64,000 nt of DNA from Candidatus Thiodiazotropha sp. (lineage in GTDB: Bacteria > Pseudomonadota > Gammaproteobacteria > Chromatiales > Chromatiaceae): NCBI GenBank assembly GCA_023838465.1, contig JAIVEQ010000005.1, positions 1-64,000 of the forward strand, read 5' to 3'. Below the pieces are notes generated by a model. That model saw nothing but the letters and a program-made list of their open reading frames with translations, was not told the DNA's origin and searched no databases. Shown here in pieces: positions 17,948-27,846 of the stretch. The position numbers and the translations under genes are program-made. Position 1 is the first letter of the stretch. Each line of letters opens with the position of its first letter.

Positions 17948-18613
17948 TTAATCATCCACAGTGGACAGATAGGCAAAAATATCGGTCAGCTCCTGATCAC
18001 TGAACTCCAATAATAACTCATCATCCGGTTCATCCTCGTCGTGGATTCTGATCTTCTCGCGATACTTCTTCACTTGCCGCCATAGATAGTTGGTGTATTG
18101 TCCAGCCAGCATAGGCACGGCCTTTTTTATATCTCCCAGGCCTTCACGGCCATGGCAGGAGGCGCACTCTTTCTTGTAACGTTTCTTGCCACTTTTAATA
18201 TCGCCCGGAGCAAGGGGTATCTGCATCAGGCGTTTCGATTCGAGTAGACGTTGGTAGGCGTTGAAATCAGGTGAGGTTTCATCAGCAGGTGGCAGTTTTG
18301 TCTTGAGTACAATCTGTTCGAGATAGTGAGCGATGTCCTGGATGTCCTCATCGGGCATCTGACGATCGTCTACATACTCAACCATGGCAAGATTTGGGCG
18401 CAGGCGGTCACGAAACAGGTGAAGTTGTTTTGCTATAAAGGCACTAGGCATCCCCGCCAATCTGGGATATTCACCCTTTTTACCTCCCTGCCCATACTCG
18501 CCGTGACAACCCGCACACACTTCATTGATCTCTTCACCGTTTTCCATGTCGATGGCAAATGCGAGTGTGGGAATGAGTAATATGCTGAAGCACAACTGCT
18601 TGAGTCGTTGCAT
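17948..18613 (-). CDS. diheme cytochrome c4-like protein
   Basis: A 221-residue exported protein with two c-type heme sites, CAGCH (near residue 33) and CASCH (near 150), in two similar domains. The signal peptide is about residues 1-19. Cytochromes c4 shuttle electrons to terminal oxidases or N-oxide reductases. It converges on the nos cluster from the opposite strand, and an FNR-type box lies about 98 bases before its start. Confidence 0.82.
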   Translation of the reverse strand: MQRLKQLCFSILLIPTLAFAIDMENGEEINEVCAGCHGEYGQGGKKGEYPRLAGMPSAFIAKQLHLFRDRLRPNLAMVEYVDDRQMPDEDIQDIAHYLEQIVLKTKLPPADETSPDFNAYQRLLESKRLMQIPLAPGDIKSGKKRYKKECASCHGREGLGDIKKAVPMLAGQYTNYLWRQVKKYREKIRIHDEDEPDDELLLEFSDQELTDIFAYLSTVDD

Positions 18614-18710
18614 GGTCTGCTTGGATTCAGGTTTGTAGTAAGAGGAATGTGTTCAACCGCCAGAGACTGCAAGCGATTGTGTGATTTCATCATTCTCAAA
18701 GAATTAGGCT

Positions 18711-18724
18711 TTGATTTCAATCAA
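18711..18724 (-). promoter_or_regulatory. perfect FNR-type box in the cytochrome c4 / malyl-CoA lyase intergenic region
   Basis: TTGATTTCAATCAA matches TTGAT-N4-ATCAA exactly. It is about 98 bases before the cytochrome c4-like start on the minus strand and about 174 bases before the malyl-CoA lyase start on the plus strand. The closer gene is the likelier target; control of both is possible. Confidence 0.6.
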
Positions 18725-18897
18725 TTCTGTCTACCTGCATCGATCAAACAGTCATTTACATGGGCAGATAAACAACCTTGTCTGTAAATCGTCGGGTTCC
18801 TGTGGTAAATAACATGCCTTCATTATGGGATTTATCAATTCTCATAATAGGGCAGGTAAATACTTAGTAACCGATAATAACTACGGAGATATGACAT

Positions 18898-19878
18898 ATG
18901 GCCTATAAGAATCGCCTACATAGGAGCGAGCTGGCTGTACCGGGCAGTAATACAAGAATGCTGGAAAAGGCCCCTGATGCGGGTGCTGATCTGGTTTTTC
19001 TCGATCTGGAAGATGCAGTGGCCGTCCAAGATAAGGAACAGGCGAGGAAAAATATTATCCATGCACTTAATCACTATGATTGGTCAAGTTGTTCTGTTTC
19101 CATTCGAATCAATGGCTTAGATACTCACTTTTGCTATCGGGACGTCATCGATGTGGTCGAGCAGGCTGGAGATAAACTCGATACCATCCTGGTGCCGAAG
19201 GTCAATCAACCCTCCGATCTACAGTTTGTGGCGCTTTTACTGGAACAGATCGAGGCGGCAAAAGGGTTTAAGCCGATCAATTTACACGCCTTGATCGAGA
19301 CTGCGATGGGTATGGCAAACGTGGAAGCCATTGCACAGAGTTGTCCCGACAGACTAGAGGCACTGGTATTCGGTGTTGCCGACTATGCGGCCTCTACTCA
19401 GGCGCGTACCGTCAGTATGGGAGGGATCAATCCGGACTATCTGGTGCTTGGAGACCCCGATGGAGAGGGTCATCGCCAGGCTTTTCTGGGTAATCAGTGG
19501 CACTTTGCCATGTCACGCATGATCGTGGCCTGCCGTGCCTATGGACTCAGGCCGATTGATGGTCCATTTGGTGATTTTAATGATCCGGAGGGTTATCTGG
19601 CGGTTGCCAGGGCGTTCGCCGCCCTCGGTGGCGAAGGAAAGTGGGCCATTCATCCGTCACAGATAGCACTGGCCAACCAGGTCTTTACACCCGGTAAGGT
19701 TGAAACAGAACGAGCCAGACGCATCATTGCTGCGATGCAGGAAGCCACTGCAGCGGGTATGGGAGCTGTCAGTCTCGATGGTCGTATGATTGATGCCGCT
19801 TCGATCCGGCAAGCGGAGGTGGTGATTGAAAAGATGGCGCAGATTGAACGCATCACCGGCCGAGAGGCAGTTGCATGA
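18898..19878 (+). CDS. HpcH/CitE-family lyase, probable L-malyl-CoA lyase
   Basis: A 326-residue CitE-like enzyme cleaving or forming a C-C bond in a beta-hydroxyacyl-CoA. Visible family motifs are DLVFLDLEDAV (Mg2+/CoA region, near residue 30), the ALIETAMGMANVEAIA loop with its metal-ligand Glu (near 140), VFGVADYAAS, and GKWAIHPSQI. L-malyl-CoA/beta-methylmalyl-CoA lyase is favoured because a two-subunit CoA ligase follows with an ATGA overlap. Citramalyl-CoA lyase is an alternative. The start is preceded by CGGAGA. Confidence 0.78.
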   Translation: MAYKNRLHRSELAVPGSNTRMLEKAPDAGADLVFLDLEDAVAVQDKEQARKNIIHALNHYDWSSCSVSIRINGLDTHFCYRDVIDVVEQAGDKLDTILVPKVNQPSDLQFVALLLEQIEAAKGFKPINLHALIETAMGMANVEAIAQSCPDRLEALVFGVADYAASTQARTVSMGGINPDYLVLGDPDGEGHRQAFLGNQWHFAMSRMIVACRAYGLRPIDGPFGDFNDPEGYLAVARAFAALGGEGKWAIHPSQIALANQVFTPGKVETERARRIIAAMQEATAAGMGAVSLDGRMIDAASIRQAEVVIEKMAQIERITGREAVA

Positions 19879-21047
19879 ACATCCACGAGTACCAGACAAA
19901 GGAGTTATTCCGCAGCTATAAGATCCCAGTCCCGGATGGGCGTATGGCTCACTCTGCAAACCAGGCCCTCTCTATGGCGGAGCAATTGGGGGGTGATGGT
20001 TGGGTTGTCAAGGCACAGATCCATGCCGGTGGTCGGGGAAAGGCGGGTGGTGTGCAGTTAGCAATGACTCCCGATGAGGTCCAGCAGCACGCAGAGAATC
20101 TAATTGGTAAAAGGCTGGTAACCAAACAGACTGGGGAATTTGGTCGTATGGTCAACCGGGTACTGGTTGAACAGATTCATCAGATCGAGACAGAATATTA
20201 CCTTGGGTTGGTGATCGATCGTGCCAGTCAGCGCATCACCCTTATTGCCTCAGCCGCAGGTGGCATGGAGATTGAGGAGGTTGCTGCTGAAACACCCGAA
20301 CAGGTGATTAACGAAATTGTCGATCCTGCCGTAGGGTTACAGGATTTCCAGTGCCGTAAAGTTGCTGCTGGCATCGGTCTCAGTGGTAAACAAATTGTCA
20401 AGGCGGCACGTATCATGAAGAGTCTCTACCGCTGTTTTCGTGATAAAGACGCGTTGATGGTCGAGATTAATCCTTTAGTGGCAACCAAGGATGGTCAGTT
20501 TCTAGCGCTCGATGCGAAGATGTCTTTTGATGGCAATGCGCTGTTTCGCCAGCCGGAGATAGCCGATCAGCGGGATTTCGAGGAGGAGGACCCGAAAGAG
20601 GTTGAGGCATCGGGCCATGATCTCAACTATATCGCCCTGGATGGCAGTGTTGGATGCATTGTTAATGGTGCTGGGTTGGCCATGGCTACGATGGATGCCA
20701 TCAGCCTTTATGGTGGCAGACCTGCCAACTTTCTCGATGTCGGTGGTGGCGCCTCACCCGAAAAGATCAGCAATGCTTTCCGCATCGTGCTGCAGGATCC
20801 GCATGTCAAAGTCGTACTGTTGAATATCTACGCCGGCATAAATCGCTGTGACTGGATTGCGGAAGGCCTTGTCAAGGCAATGACGGATCTGGCCGTCAGC
20901 ACTCCCGTTGTAGTGAGATTGGCAGGCACCAATCTGGAGGCGGGCAGAGAGATCCTGAAGCGGTCGGGACTTAGCTATATTCATGCCGATCGGCTCAGTG
21001 ATGCAGCAGAGAAATCGGTGAAGGCAGTGAACGGGGGAGCAGTATGA
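19875..21047 (+). CDS. malate/succinate-CoA ligase, beta subunit (SucC/MtkA-like)
   Basis: A 390-residue ATP-grasp subunit. The family landmarks are MNIHEYQTKELF at the start, the nucleotide-binding AGGRGKAGGV, VEINPL (near residue 197), and VNGAGLAMATMD (near 257). It overlaps the lyase stop by 4 bases and the alpha-subunit start by 4 bases. In the TCA cycle this enzyme uses succinate. Linked to malyl-CoA lyase it more likely activates malate. Sequence alone does not separate the two substrates. Confidence 0.82.
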   Translation: MNIHEYQTKELFRSYKIPVPDGRMAHSANQALSMAEQLGGDGWVVKAQIHAGGRGKAGGVQLAMTPDEVQQHAENLIGKRLVTKQTGEFGRMVNRVLVEQIHQIETEYYLGLVIDRASQRITLIASAAGGMEIEEVAAETPEQVINEIVDPAVGLQDFQCRKVAAGIGLSGKQIVKAARIMKSLYRCFRDKDALMVEINPLVATKDGQFLALDAKMSFDGNALFRQPEIADQRDFEEEDPKEVEASGHDLNYIALDGSVGCIVNGAGLAMATMDAISLYGGRPANFLDVGGGASPEKISNAFRIVLQDPHVKVVLLNIYAGINRCDWIAEGLVKAMTDLAVSTPVVVRLAGTNLEAGREILKRSGLSYIHADRLSDAAEKSVKAVNGGAV

Positions 21048-21913
21048 GTATCCTGGTTGATAAAGATTCTCGGGTCATCTTTCAGGGCTTTACCGGTCAA
21101 CATGCCACCTTCCATGCCGAGGATGCAATCCGTATCGGTACTCAGGTTGTAGGCGGCGTCACTCCAGGCAAGGGCGGGCAGACCCATATCGATCAGCCCG
21201 TGTTCGATACTGTGAAGGATGCGGTGGTGCAGACCGGCGCGAATGTCAGTGTCGTTTTCGTGCCACCACCGTTCTGTGCTGATGCGATCATGGAGGCCAT
21301 AGAGGCAGGTATCAAGGTCATTGTGGTGATTACCGACGGTGTGCCGGTACAGGATATGGTACGTGTGAAACGCTATCTGATCGGTCATGATGCTATTATT
21401 ATCGGTCCCAATACTGCGGGAGTCATTACCCCGGAGGAGTGCAAGGTCGGGATCATGCCGGCGCATATCTACCCCAAGGGGCGTATTGGCGTGGTTTCCC
21501 GTTCCGGTACCCTGAACTATGAGGCAGTGGAGCAGATGAGTGAACTGGGACTGGGGATATCCACCAGTATCAGTATCGGGGGGGACCCGGTGAACGGTTG
21601 TGATTTCCTCACACTGTTGAAAAAATTTGCCGAGGATTCCGATACCGATGCGGTGTTGATGATTGGTGAGATTGGCGGTTCCCAGGAGGTTGAGGCAGCT
21701 GCCTGGGCAAGGGATTATCTGAAGAAACCGTTAATCGGTTTTATTGCCGGTGCGACAGCCCCTCCAGGGCGTACCATGGGCCATGCCGGTGCTATTATTT
21801 CCGGTGAGGCGGATACGGCTCAGGCGAAAATGCAACGCTTGGCGGAACTGGGTGTCAGTGTGGTGCAGAATGCAGCAGAGATAGGTAAGACAGTGCAGAG
21901 AAGCCTTAAATGA
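21044..21913 (+). CDS. malate/succinate-CoA ligase, alpha subunit (SucD/MtkB-like)
   Basis: A 289-residue CoA-binding subunit. It has the CoA motif FQGFTGQHATFHAEDAI near the start, GPNTAGVITP mid-protein, and the phosphohistidine loop GHAGAIISGEADTAQAKM near residue 247. It completes a heterodimer with the beta subunit encoded just upstream. The product would be an acyl-CoA for the adjacent lyase, giving acetyl-CoA and glyoxylate if the substrate is malate. Confidence 0.82.
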   Translation: MSILVDKDSRVIFQGFTGQHATFHAEDAIRIGTQVVGGVTPGKGGQTHIDQPVFDTVKDAVVQTGANVSVVFVPPPFCADAIMEAIEAGIKVIVVITDGVPVQDMVRVKRYLIGHDAIIIGPNTAGVITPEECKVGIMPAHIYPKGRIGVVSRSGTLNYEAVEQMSELGLGISTSISIGGDPVNGCDFLTLLKKFAEDSDTDAVLMIGEIGGSQEVEAAAWARDYLKKPLIGFIAGATAPPGRTMGHAGAIISGEADTAQAKMQRLAELGVSVVQNAAEIGKTVQRSLK

Positions 21914-22479
21914 ACCCAACAATCCGAATAGGCATAGTTTTGCTGTCAATGCTATTGACGAGTAGCACTGTATCGGCTCAGTCAAAGACCGTCGATCCGA
22001 CGACCGGGGCTGTTTCATGGGAAACTCAGATGCACGGTGTAACCTTGTCACTGACACAAATCCTGCCTGATCAAGCGAGGGCCTTTTATCTCAATCGAGG
22101 TCTTCCGGCTGTTGCCACTGAACCCTACGCCAAAGCCTGTGTCTATATGACGATATTGAGAAATGATTCAGCACCGGGTGTGGTCCATTTTCAGCTAGAG
22201 GACTGGTCAGTGGTCAGTACTGATCAGTCACGTCCGCCGGTGAGTGTAGAAGCGTGGCTCAAACGCTTAGAGGAATATGATCTGACCCAGGCCGCAACGA
22301 TTGCATTCCGGTGGGCCCAATTCCCCCCTGAGCAAGCGTACCAGCCAGGTGGTGATTGGAATCAAGGCATGCTTACGACTGGACTCGAGGCAGACACTGT
22401 TTTTGACTTGGTTGCCCGCTGGGATGTAGCAGGTGAGTCTTATCAAGGCATCTTACGGAATGTTCGTTGTGCATCCTGA
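21910..22479 (+). CDS. exported protein of unknown function
   Basis: A 189-residue protein with a clear signal peptide (about residues 1-23, ending VSAQS). The mature part is mixed alpha/beta with two Cys (near 64 and 187) that could form a disulfide. It overlaps the CoA-ligase alpha stop by 4 bases and the TlpA start by 20 bases, so it belongs to this operon. I do not recognise the family. Confidence 0.65.
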   Translation: MNPTIRIGIVLLSMLLTSSTVSAQSKTVDPTTGAVSWETQMHGVTLSLTQILPDQARAFYLNRGLPAVATEPYAKACVYMTILRNDSAPGVVHFQLEDWSVVSTDQSRPPVSVEAWLKRLEEYDLTQAATIAFRWAQFPPEQAYQPGGDWNQGMLTTGLEADTVFDLVARWDVAGESYQGILRNVRCAS

Positions 22480-23002
22480 CCCATTGAAGTGGATTTGGTT
22501 ACTGCTTGGCGTATGGCTGCTGCCTGTTTATGCCGATCTACCCCCACTGACACACGGATTGACGTTAGTACCTCAGCCCCATACAGCCCCCGCTCTGCGA
22601 CTACCTACAATGGATGATGAGACAATCGATATCGAGGCGCTCAAGGGAAAGGTGGTTGTGGTAAATTTCTGGGCTACCTGGTGTCCACCCTGTCGACGGG
22701 AGATGCCATCTCTCGAACGGCTTTATCAGACTAGTAAAGAGAAGGGGCTTGTCGTGCTGGCGGTTAATATTGGTGAAGATATTGACACCATCTTCCCCTT
22801 TCTCGGTACGGTCGACCCGTCACCCAGTTTTCCTATCCTGCTCGATAATGACTCTCATAGCCTGTCTGAATGGAAGGTGAGAGGGCTTCCGACAACCTTT
22901 GTGGTGGGTCCGGATGGTAATCTGGTCTACCAAGCTGTAGGTGGTCGTGAATTTAATCATCCTGCACTGTTACAGCAGTTGTTGGATTTACTTAAAGAGT
23001 GA
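22460..23002 (+). CDS. TlpA/ResA-like thioredoxin-fold protein
   Basis: A 180-residue periplasmic protein with an N-terminal membrane or signal segment, a thioredoxin active site FWATWCPPCRREMPSLE (near residue 66), and the cis-Pro loop GLPTTFVV (near 141). Such proteins reduce periplasmic disulfides, often for cytochrome c or copper-site assembly. The ATG at 22460 is preferred over a GTG at 22433. It overlaps the upstream gene, so the pair is coupled. Confidence 0.82.
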   Translation: MFVVHPDPLKWIWLLLGVWLLPVYADLPPLTHGLTLVPQPHTAPALRLPTMDDETIDIEALKGKVVVVNFWATWCPPCRREMPSLERLYQTSKEKGLVVLAVNIGEDIDTIFPFLGTVDPSPSFPILLDNDSHSLSEWKVRGLPTTFVVGPDGNLVYQAVGGREFNHPALLQQLLDLLKE

Positions 23003-23097
23003 TGCTGACAAATAGGTTATAGAGACCCCTTCGTAAAGTTACTAACTAGAACCTGAACCCAAGGATTAGGTTGTATTTAGTCTCCAATAGGAGGAAT

Positions 23098-23850
23098 ATG
23101 CCAGCAACTCACCACTGGAACAGGTTCCGTGTGATGAAAAGGCTATTGATCCTTAACAGCAAGGGAGGCTGTGGGAAGACAACGATTGCGACAAATCTGG
23201 CGGGGCATTATGCCTCCTCAGGTACTTCGACTGCTTTGCTCGATTACGATCCTCAAGGCTCAAGTCAGCGCTGGCTGGAGCTTCGTCCTGAAAAGTGCTC
23301 AAATATTCATGGTGTTTTTGCCGGCAAGCCTACCCAGGGTGGGGTAACACGTTCGTTTGCACTCCGCGTCCCTGGAGATACCCGACGTATCGTTGTCGAT
23401 ACACCCGCATCAATGAAACGTCTGGAAATGATGGAGATGCTGAGGACAGCCTCGGCCGTTATCGTACCCGTTCTACCATCAGCCATCGATCGTCATGTGA
23501 CACTGGATTTTCTCAATGAGCTGACAACACTATGTCGCCAGATGGCGATCAACTTACCGATTGGTATTGTGGCCAATCGTGTTCGTATCAATACCCGCTC
23601 ATTCAAAATGCTAAAAGAGACATTGGAGAGTTTTAATATCCCCCTTGTCGCCTTTCTGAGAGATTCTCAAAACTATGTTCATGCAGCTGAGACCGGCTGT
23701 GCAATTGCCGAATTGAAGCAGCCCACACTCAAAAAAGATCAACAACAATGGTCGATGTTGATTAATTGGCTTGAGACAGGTCAGCTTCCATCCCCTATCC
23801 CTCCGACATCCAAACAGATGCAGCATAGTATAGATTTAAGGCAGTCTTAA
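23098..23850 (+). CDS. orphan ParA/MinD-family ATPase
   Basis: A 250-residue P-loop ATPase with deviant Walker A SKGGCGKTT (near residue 20), a D-Y-D-P-Q-G-S-S Walker A' segment, and VDTPAS as Walker B. No ParB partner is next to it, so its cargo is unknown. The ATG at 23098 follows a strong AGGAGG site, which decides the start over an upstream in-frame codon; a further in-frame ATG is at 23134. A role in positioning a protein complex is inferred from the family. Confidence 0.78.
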   Translation: MPATHHWNRFRVMKRLLILNSKGGCGKTTIATNLAGHYASSGTSTALLDYDPQGSSQRWLELRPEKCSNIHGVFAGKPTQGGVTRSFALRVPGDTRRIVVDTPASMKRLEMMEMLRTASAVIVPVLPSAIDRHVTLDFLNELTTLCRQMAINLPIGIVANRVRINTRSFKMLKETLESFNIPLVAFLRDSQNYVHAAETGCAIAELKQPTLKKDQQQWSMLINWLETGQLPSPIPPTSKQMQHSIDLRQS

Positions 23851-23996
23851 TAAATCTGAAGTGTGTTGAACCACATTTAAAAAAATATGATTAAAAATGA
23901 GTAAAAAAAATCGCTTACGATATTTACTATGCATTCAGTTATTTTTCTACTACACCTGAACCCCCAAGGGAGGGTTCAGGTTAAAAAAATACCGTT

Positions 23997-24910
23997 TCAA
24001 GGTAGATCGTAATAGCCCATTGCATCGACTACGCTATTGATACGTTTCTTCTGCAACTTGATGTCATAAGGCAGTCCCTGGTGATAGCGCCAACCATCCT
24101 TATCATTAGCGCCAATGGCGCCATCATTATTTAGATCCAGGTCGAAGGCGACGAATCCCTTGGCTGATGATCCATCATTGAGGATCAGATCGGTCAAAAT
24201 CTGGTCATCCCCGACAACATAGCGATTCCCCCCCGTGCTGACGATGCCGGCCATAGGTTGCCCAACAAAGCCTTGCCAGATATTGGAGACATTTTCATAT
24301 CCCCGTCCCTGATAGGTTGTGATGCACTGATCATACTCTGCACCGGTGTATGCCTTCAGATCACAGAGCGTGGTTGGCTTGGAAAGGATGTTTGCTGCGA
24401 GGACGCTGCGAAAGCCGGTGCGGCACAAGGTTGCAATAGGTGTGGCCTTATCTTCGATTTTTTCTTCAATCTGCAAAAACAGCGATTCAGGATCTTGCCT
24501 GACTTGATAGACTGTTCCAGCCCAGCAGAGCATGCGCCATCCTCGGTACGCAGGTTATCGACACACTCCCGATATATTCGGGGATAGGGCATGTGAATCG
24601 CTTTTTTGGGGTGTCCCATACGGTATTCGGTGGCATCACTGACATCGATGATGGTTAGTTTGTCAAAATCATGCTTCTTCTCTTCATGCTTTTCTCGGTC
24701 TTTGTCCTGATGCTTGCCGAGCATACCTAAATAGGCCTTGGCTGCACTGATATCCTCCAGATAGTAGCGTTGTAGATAATAACGGTTGCCGTCTGAATCA
24801 CCCTCTGCAGAGAGGGCCTCGTAGTTAACACTGATGCTGATTGTAAAGACCAGTGTTGCGAGTATTGATGTACCTATGCGCGTGTGTGTCATACCCATCC
24901 TCTTCTCCAA
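23997..24910 (-). pseudogene. rhodanese/EF-hand exported protein, frameshifted
   Basis: Two overlapping frames read as one protein. The first (from 24910) gives a signal peptide and the rhodanese start IIDVSDATEYRMGHP. The second (ending 23997) continues with the active-site loop LCRTGFRS, then an EF-hand-like calcium loop DLDLNNDGAIG. The break lies about 24490-24545, after GACSAG in frame one and before TVYQVRQDPESL in frame two. A one-base deletion or two-base insertion explains it. It could be a true pseudogene, a recent mutation or a sequencing error. Confidence 0.7.
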
Positions 24911-25437
24911 ATTATATTGATTATGGTGCGTTGAATCCCCACGATCAGTACGCTTTGTCTCTATCTGTTATTGATGGATTTCCATATAAACACAGATCGT
25001 CAGATGACTGTTTATTGTAGCGCTGTGCTTGAGTACAAGCAGGGTATCAACTCATAGAAAATAGCCACTGAACCTTAAGGAATAGTTAAGAATACGAGTG
25101 GTGATACACATAGAGTAAGTGGTGTTTTTCTTGTTCAAGATAATAATTAATCTGTACACACACTCTAAATATAAAGTGCTAGGGGAGGATTGATAAAGCC
25201 ATTCACCAGAGAACTTTCTATCAACCATGAACTAGTAAGCGCATCCGGTACAGAAGTAGAGATTGAGGCGTAGATCACAAAATGGCCAGCTATACGAAAT
25301 ATGGATTAGGATATAGCGTCTTTTCCCATTTGTTGGATGAGATTTATCATTTCTGAATTGTAAGCGTTTAGATAGTGTTTTCCTAAGTAGGCAATGTCGC
25401 CGAATCAATGACACAGTTACTGTTTGGGAGAATATCA
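24911..25437. other. 527-base divergent intergenic region
   Basis: This lies between the divergent rhodanese-like and DUF2202 genes. It is AT-rich and holds no frame with a ribosome site. I see no FNR box, terminator or repeat family in it. It should contain the two divergent promoters. The purine stretch GGGAGAA just before 25438 is the DUF2202 ribosome site. Confidence 0.5.
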
Positions 25438-26076
25438 ATGTACATTAAAGTGGTGACAACCACCCTGATGTTAGTTCTAGCCGTTTCCTCGTTACAGGCA
25501 GGTTGGGGACAGGGTGGAAAGAGAAACGGAGATGGCAATGACAGGCAGCTCGAGAGTCTTACAGCTATCGATGCGGAACAGTTGACCTTTCTGCGCGAGG
25601 AGGAGAAGTTGGCGCGAGATGTCTATGATGCCATGTCTGATATTTGGGGATTGTTTGTGTTTGACAACATATCCTCATCTGAGCAACGTCACATGGATGC
25701 CGTGCTGAAACAGTTGGACCAATATGGTCTGATCGATCCGGCGCTACAACCAGGCGTCTTTGTGAATGCTGATCTACAACACCACTATGATTCTCTGGTG
25801 ATGCAAGGTAGTCAGTCGCAACTCGAGGCACTGCAAGCAGGCGCCTATATTGAAGAGATGGACATGCATGATATCAATGACATGATTGCCTCGACACAAC
25901 ATCAGGGGCTTATCGACATGTATGAAACGCTACTCTGTGGCTCAAGAAATCATTTGCGCGCTTTTGTTCGTCAAATCGAAAACCGTGGGGTTGTCTATGA
26001 AGCACAGGTGATGGAACAGCGTGAGGTGGATTTAATTGTGGATAGTTCGATGGAGCGTCGATGCGGACGCCGTTAG
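25438..26076 (+). CDS. exported DUF2202 ferritin-like protein
   Basis: A 212-residue protein with a signal peptide (about residues 1-22) and a helical DUF2202 domain. Conserved acidic/His positions suit a ferritin-like fold: REEEKLARDVYDAMS (near 56), SSSEQRHMDAVLKQL (near 81) and EEMDMHDINDMI (near 139). Function in this family is not established. It stands as a single gene, followed by a stem-loop shared with the convergent ettA. Confidence 0.8.
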   Translation: MYIKVVTTTLMLVLAVSSLQAGWGQGGKRNGDGNDRQLESLTAIDAEQLTFLREEEKLARDVYDAMSDIWGLFVFDNISSSEQRHMDAVLKQLDQYGLIDPALQPGVFVNADLQHHYDSLVMQGSQSQLEALQAGAYIEEMDMHDINDMIASTQHQGLIDMYETLLCGSRNHLRAFVRQIENRGVVYEAQVMEQREVDLIVDSSMERRCGRR

Positions 26077-26085
26077 ATAATTATT

Positions 26086-26114
26086 AACCCGGCAACCTGT
26101 TATGTTGCCGGGTT
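26086..26114. terminator. stem-loop between convergent DUF2202 and ettA genes
   Basis: An 11-bp perfect stem (AACCCGGCAAC / GTTGCCGGGTT) with a 7-base loop sits 9 bases after the DUF2202 stop and 64 bases after the ettA stop. There is no T-tract on either side, but the position between convergent genes fits a bidirectional terminator. Confidence 0.55.
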
Positions 26115-26178
26115 AACAGTATCCTAAAACCATCTCCGGATGTGTAAGCAATTGGCAATCATTTCAGGACGGAAAATT

Positions 26179-27846
26179 CTAACCACTCAGACGCTTGTAT
26201 TTGATGCGATGGGGTTGATCAGCCTCAGCCCCAAGACGGCGTTTGCGGTCTGCCTCGTAGTCGGCATAGTTGCCTTCAAACCAGACCACCCCTGAATCAC
26301 CCTCGAACGCAAGAATATGGGTGGCGATACGGTCGAGAAACCAGCGGTCATGGCTGATGATTACCGCGCAACCGGGGAAAGAGAGCAGGGCCTCCTCCAG
26401 AGCACGCAGGGTCTCTACATCGAGGTCGTTGGTCGGTTCATCTAGCAGCAGCAAGTTGCCGCCACTCTTTAGCAACTTCGCAAGATGTACCCGGTTGCGC
26501 TCGCCACCGGAGAGATCGCCGATACGTTTCTGTTGATCGGATCCCTTGAAATTGAAGTGGCCAACATAGGCCCGGGACGGCATCTGAAACCGATCTACGA
26601 TGATGATGTCCTGGCTATCCGAAATCTCCTCCCAAACCGTCTTGTTTGCATCCAGGGCATCACGGCTCTGGTCCACATAGGCAATCTCCACGCTCTCGCC
26701 TATGTGCATCTCTCCACCGTCAGGCTTCTCCTGTCCGGTAATGATGCGAAACAGGGTGGTCTTACCCGCGCCATTGGGGCCAATGATGCCGACTATGCCA
26801 CCCTTGGGAAGGTTGAAGGTAATGTCATCGTACAATACCCGGTCACCGAAGGCCTTTTTCAGTCCCTCTGCCTCGATGACTAGATCACCTAGCCTCGGAC
26901 CTGGCGGTATATAGAGTTCATTGGTCTCATTGCGTTTCTGGAACTCTTGAGATTGCAGTTCTTCAAAGCGTTGCAGGCGGGCCTTACTCTTTGCATGGCG
27001 ACCTTTGGGATTGGAGCGTACCCACTCCAACTCTGCCTTCATGCTCTTAACATGGGCTGCCTCCTCACGGGACTCTTGTTCCAGACGCTGCTCTTTCTGC
27101 TCCAGCCATGAAGAGTAGTTGCCCTCCCAGGGGATGCCATATCCTCGGTCTAGTTCAAGTATCCATCCAGCGACATTGTCGAGGAAATAGCGATCATGAG
27201 TGACGGCAACCACTGTGCCGGTGTATTCATGTAGAAAGCGTTCCAGCCATGCTACCGACTCTGCGTCGAGGTGATTAGTGGGCTCGTCGAGGAGCAACAT
27301 GTCTGGGTTTTCAAGCAACAGGCGACAGAGTGCGACACGACGTCGCTCACCACCGGATAGGGTCTTTACATCCGCATCCCAGGGGGGGAGGCGTAAGGCA
27401 TCAGCGGCGATCTCCAATTGACGTTGAATATTATGTCCGTCGGTGGCTTGGATGATATTCTCAAGTTCCGCCTGTTCCTTGGCCAAGGCATCGAAGTCAG
27501 CGTCCGCTTCAGCATAGGCCGCGTAGACCTCATCGAGACGGGATAAGGCCTGTTTGACCTCTGCCAGTGCAGCTTCAACGTTTCCACGTACATCGGTGGT
27601 TTCATCCAACTGTGGTTCTTGTGACAGGTAGCCAACGCGGATGCCGGCCTGAGGTCGTGCCTCACCCTCGATATCGGTGTCAACGCCGGCCATGATTCGC
27701 AGTAATGTTGATTTGCCTGCACCATTCAGACCAAGTACACCGATCTTGGCGCCAGGAAAAAAGGAAAGGGAGATATCACGCAGGATATGTTTTTTCGGTG
27801 GGACGATCTTACCCACCCGGTTCATTGTATATATGTACTGGGCCAT
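26179..27846 (-). CDS. ettA: energy-dependent translational throttle protein EttA (ABC-F)
   Basis: A 555-residue soluble protein with two ABC ATPase domains and no membrane part. Walker A motifs are [11 protein letters not shown] (near residue 38) and [11 protein letters not shown] (near 355). Signatures are LSGGERRRV and LSGGERNRV. Walker B motifs end [11 protein letters not shown] and [11 protein letters not shown]. The [16 protein letters not shown] start and the arm between domains are typical of EttA. It binds the ribosomal E site and links translation to the ATP/ADP ratio. Confidence 0.95.
   Translation of the reverse strand: MAQYIYTMNRVGKIVPPKKHILRDISLSFFPGAKIGVLGLNGAGKSTLLRIMAGVDTDIEGEARPQAGIRVGYLSQEPQLDETTDVRGNVEAALAEVKQALSRLDEVYAAYAEADADFDALAKEQAELENIIQATDGHNIQRQLEIAADALRLPPWDADVKTLSGGERRRVALCRLLLENPDMLLLDEPTNHLDAESVAWLERFLHEYTGTVVAVTHDRYFLDNVAGWILELDRGYGIPWEGNYSSWLEQKEQRLEQESREEAAHVKSMKAELEWVRSNPKGRHAKSKARLQRFEELQSQEFQKRNETNELYIPPGPRLGDLVIEAEGLKKAFGDRVLYDDITFNLPKGGIVGIIGPNGAGKTTLFRIITGQEKPDGGEMHIGESVEIAYVDQSRDALDANKTVWEEISDSQDIIIVDRFQMPSRAYVGHFNFKGSDQQKRIGDLSGGERNRVHLAKLLKSGGNLLLLDEPTNDLDVETLRALEEALLSFPGCAVIISHDRWFLDRIATHILAFEGDSGVVWFEGNYADYEADRKRRLGAEADQPHRIKYKRLSG

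Noticed and set aside
25232..25438. Minus-strand frame of 68 codons in the DUF2202 upstream region
   Set aside because: It lies in the promoter region, has biased composition and shows no ribosome site.
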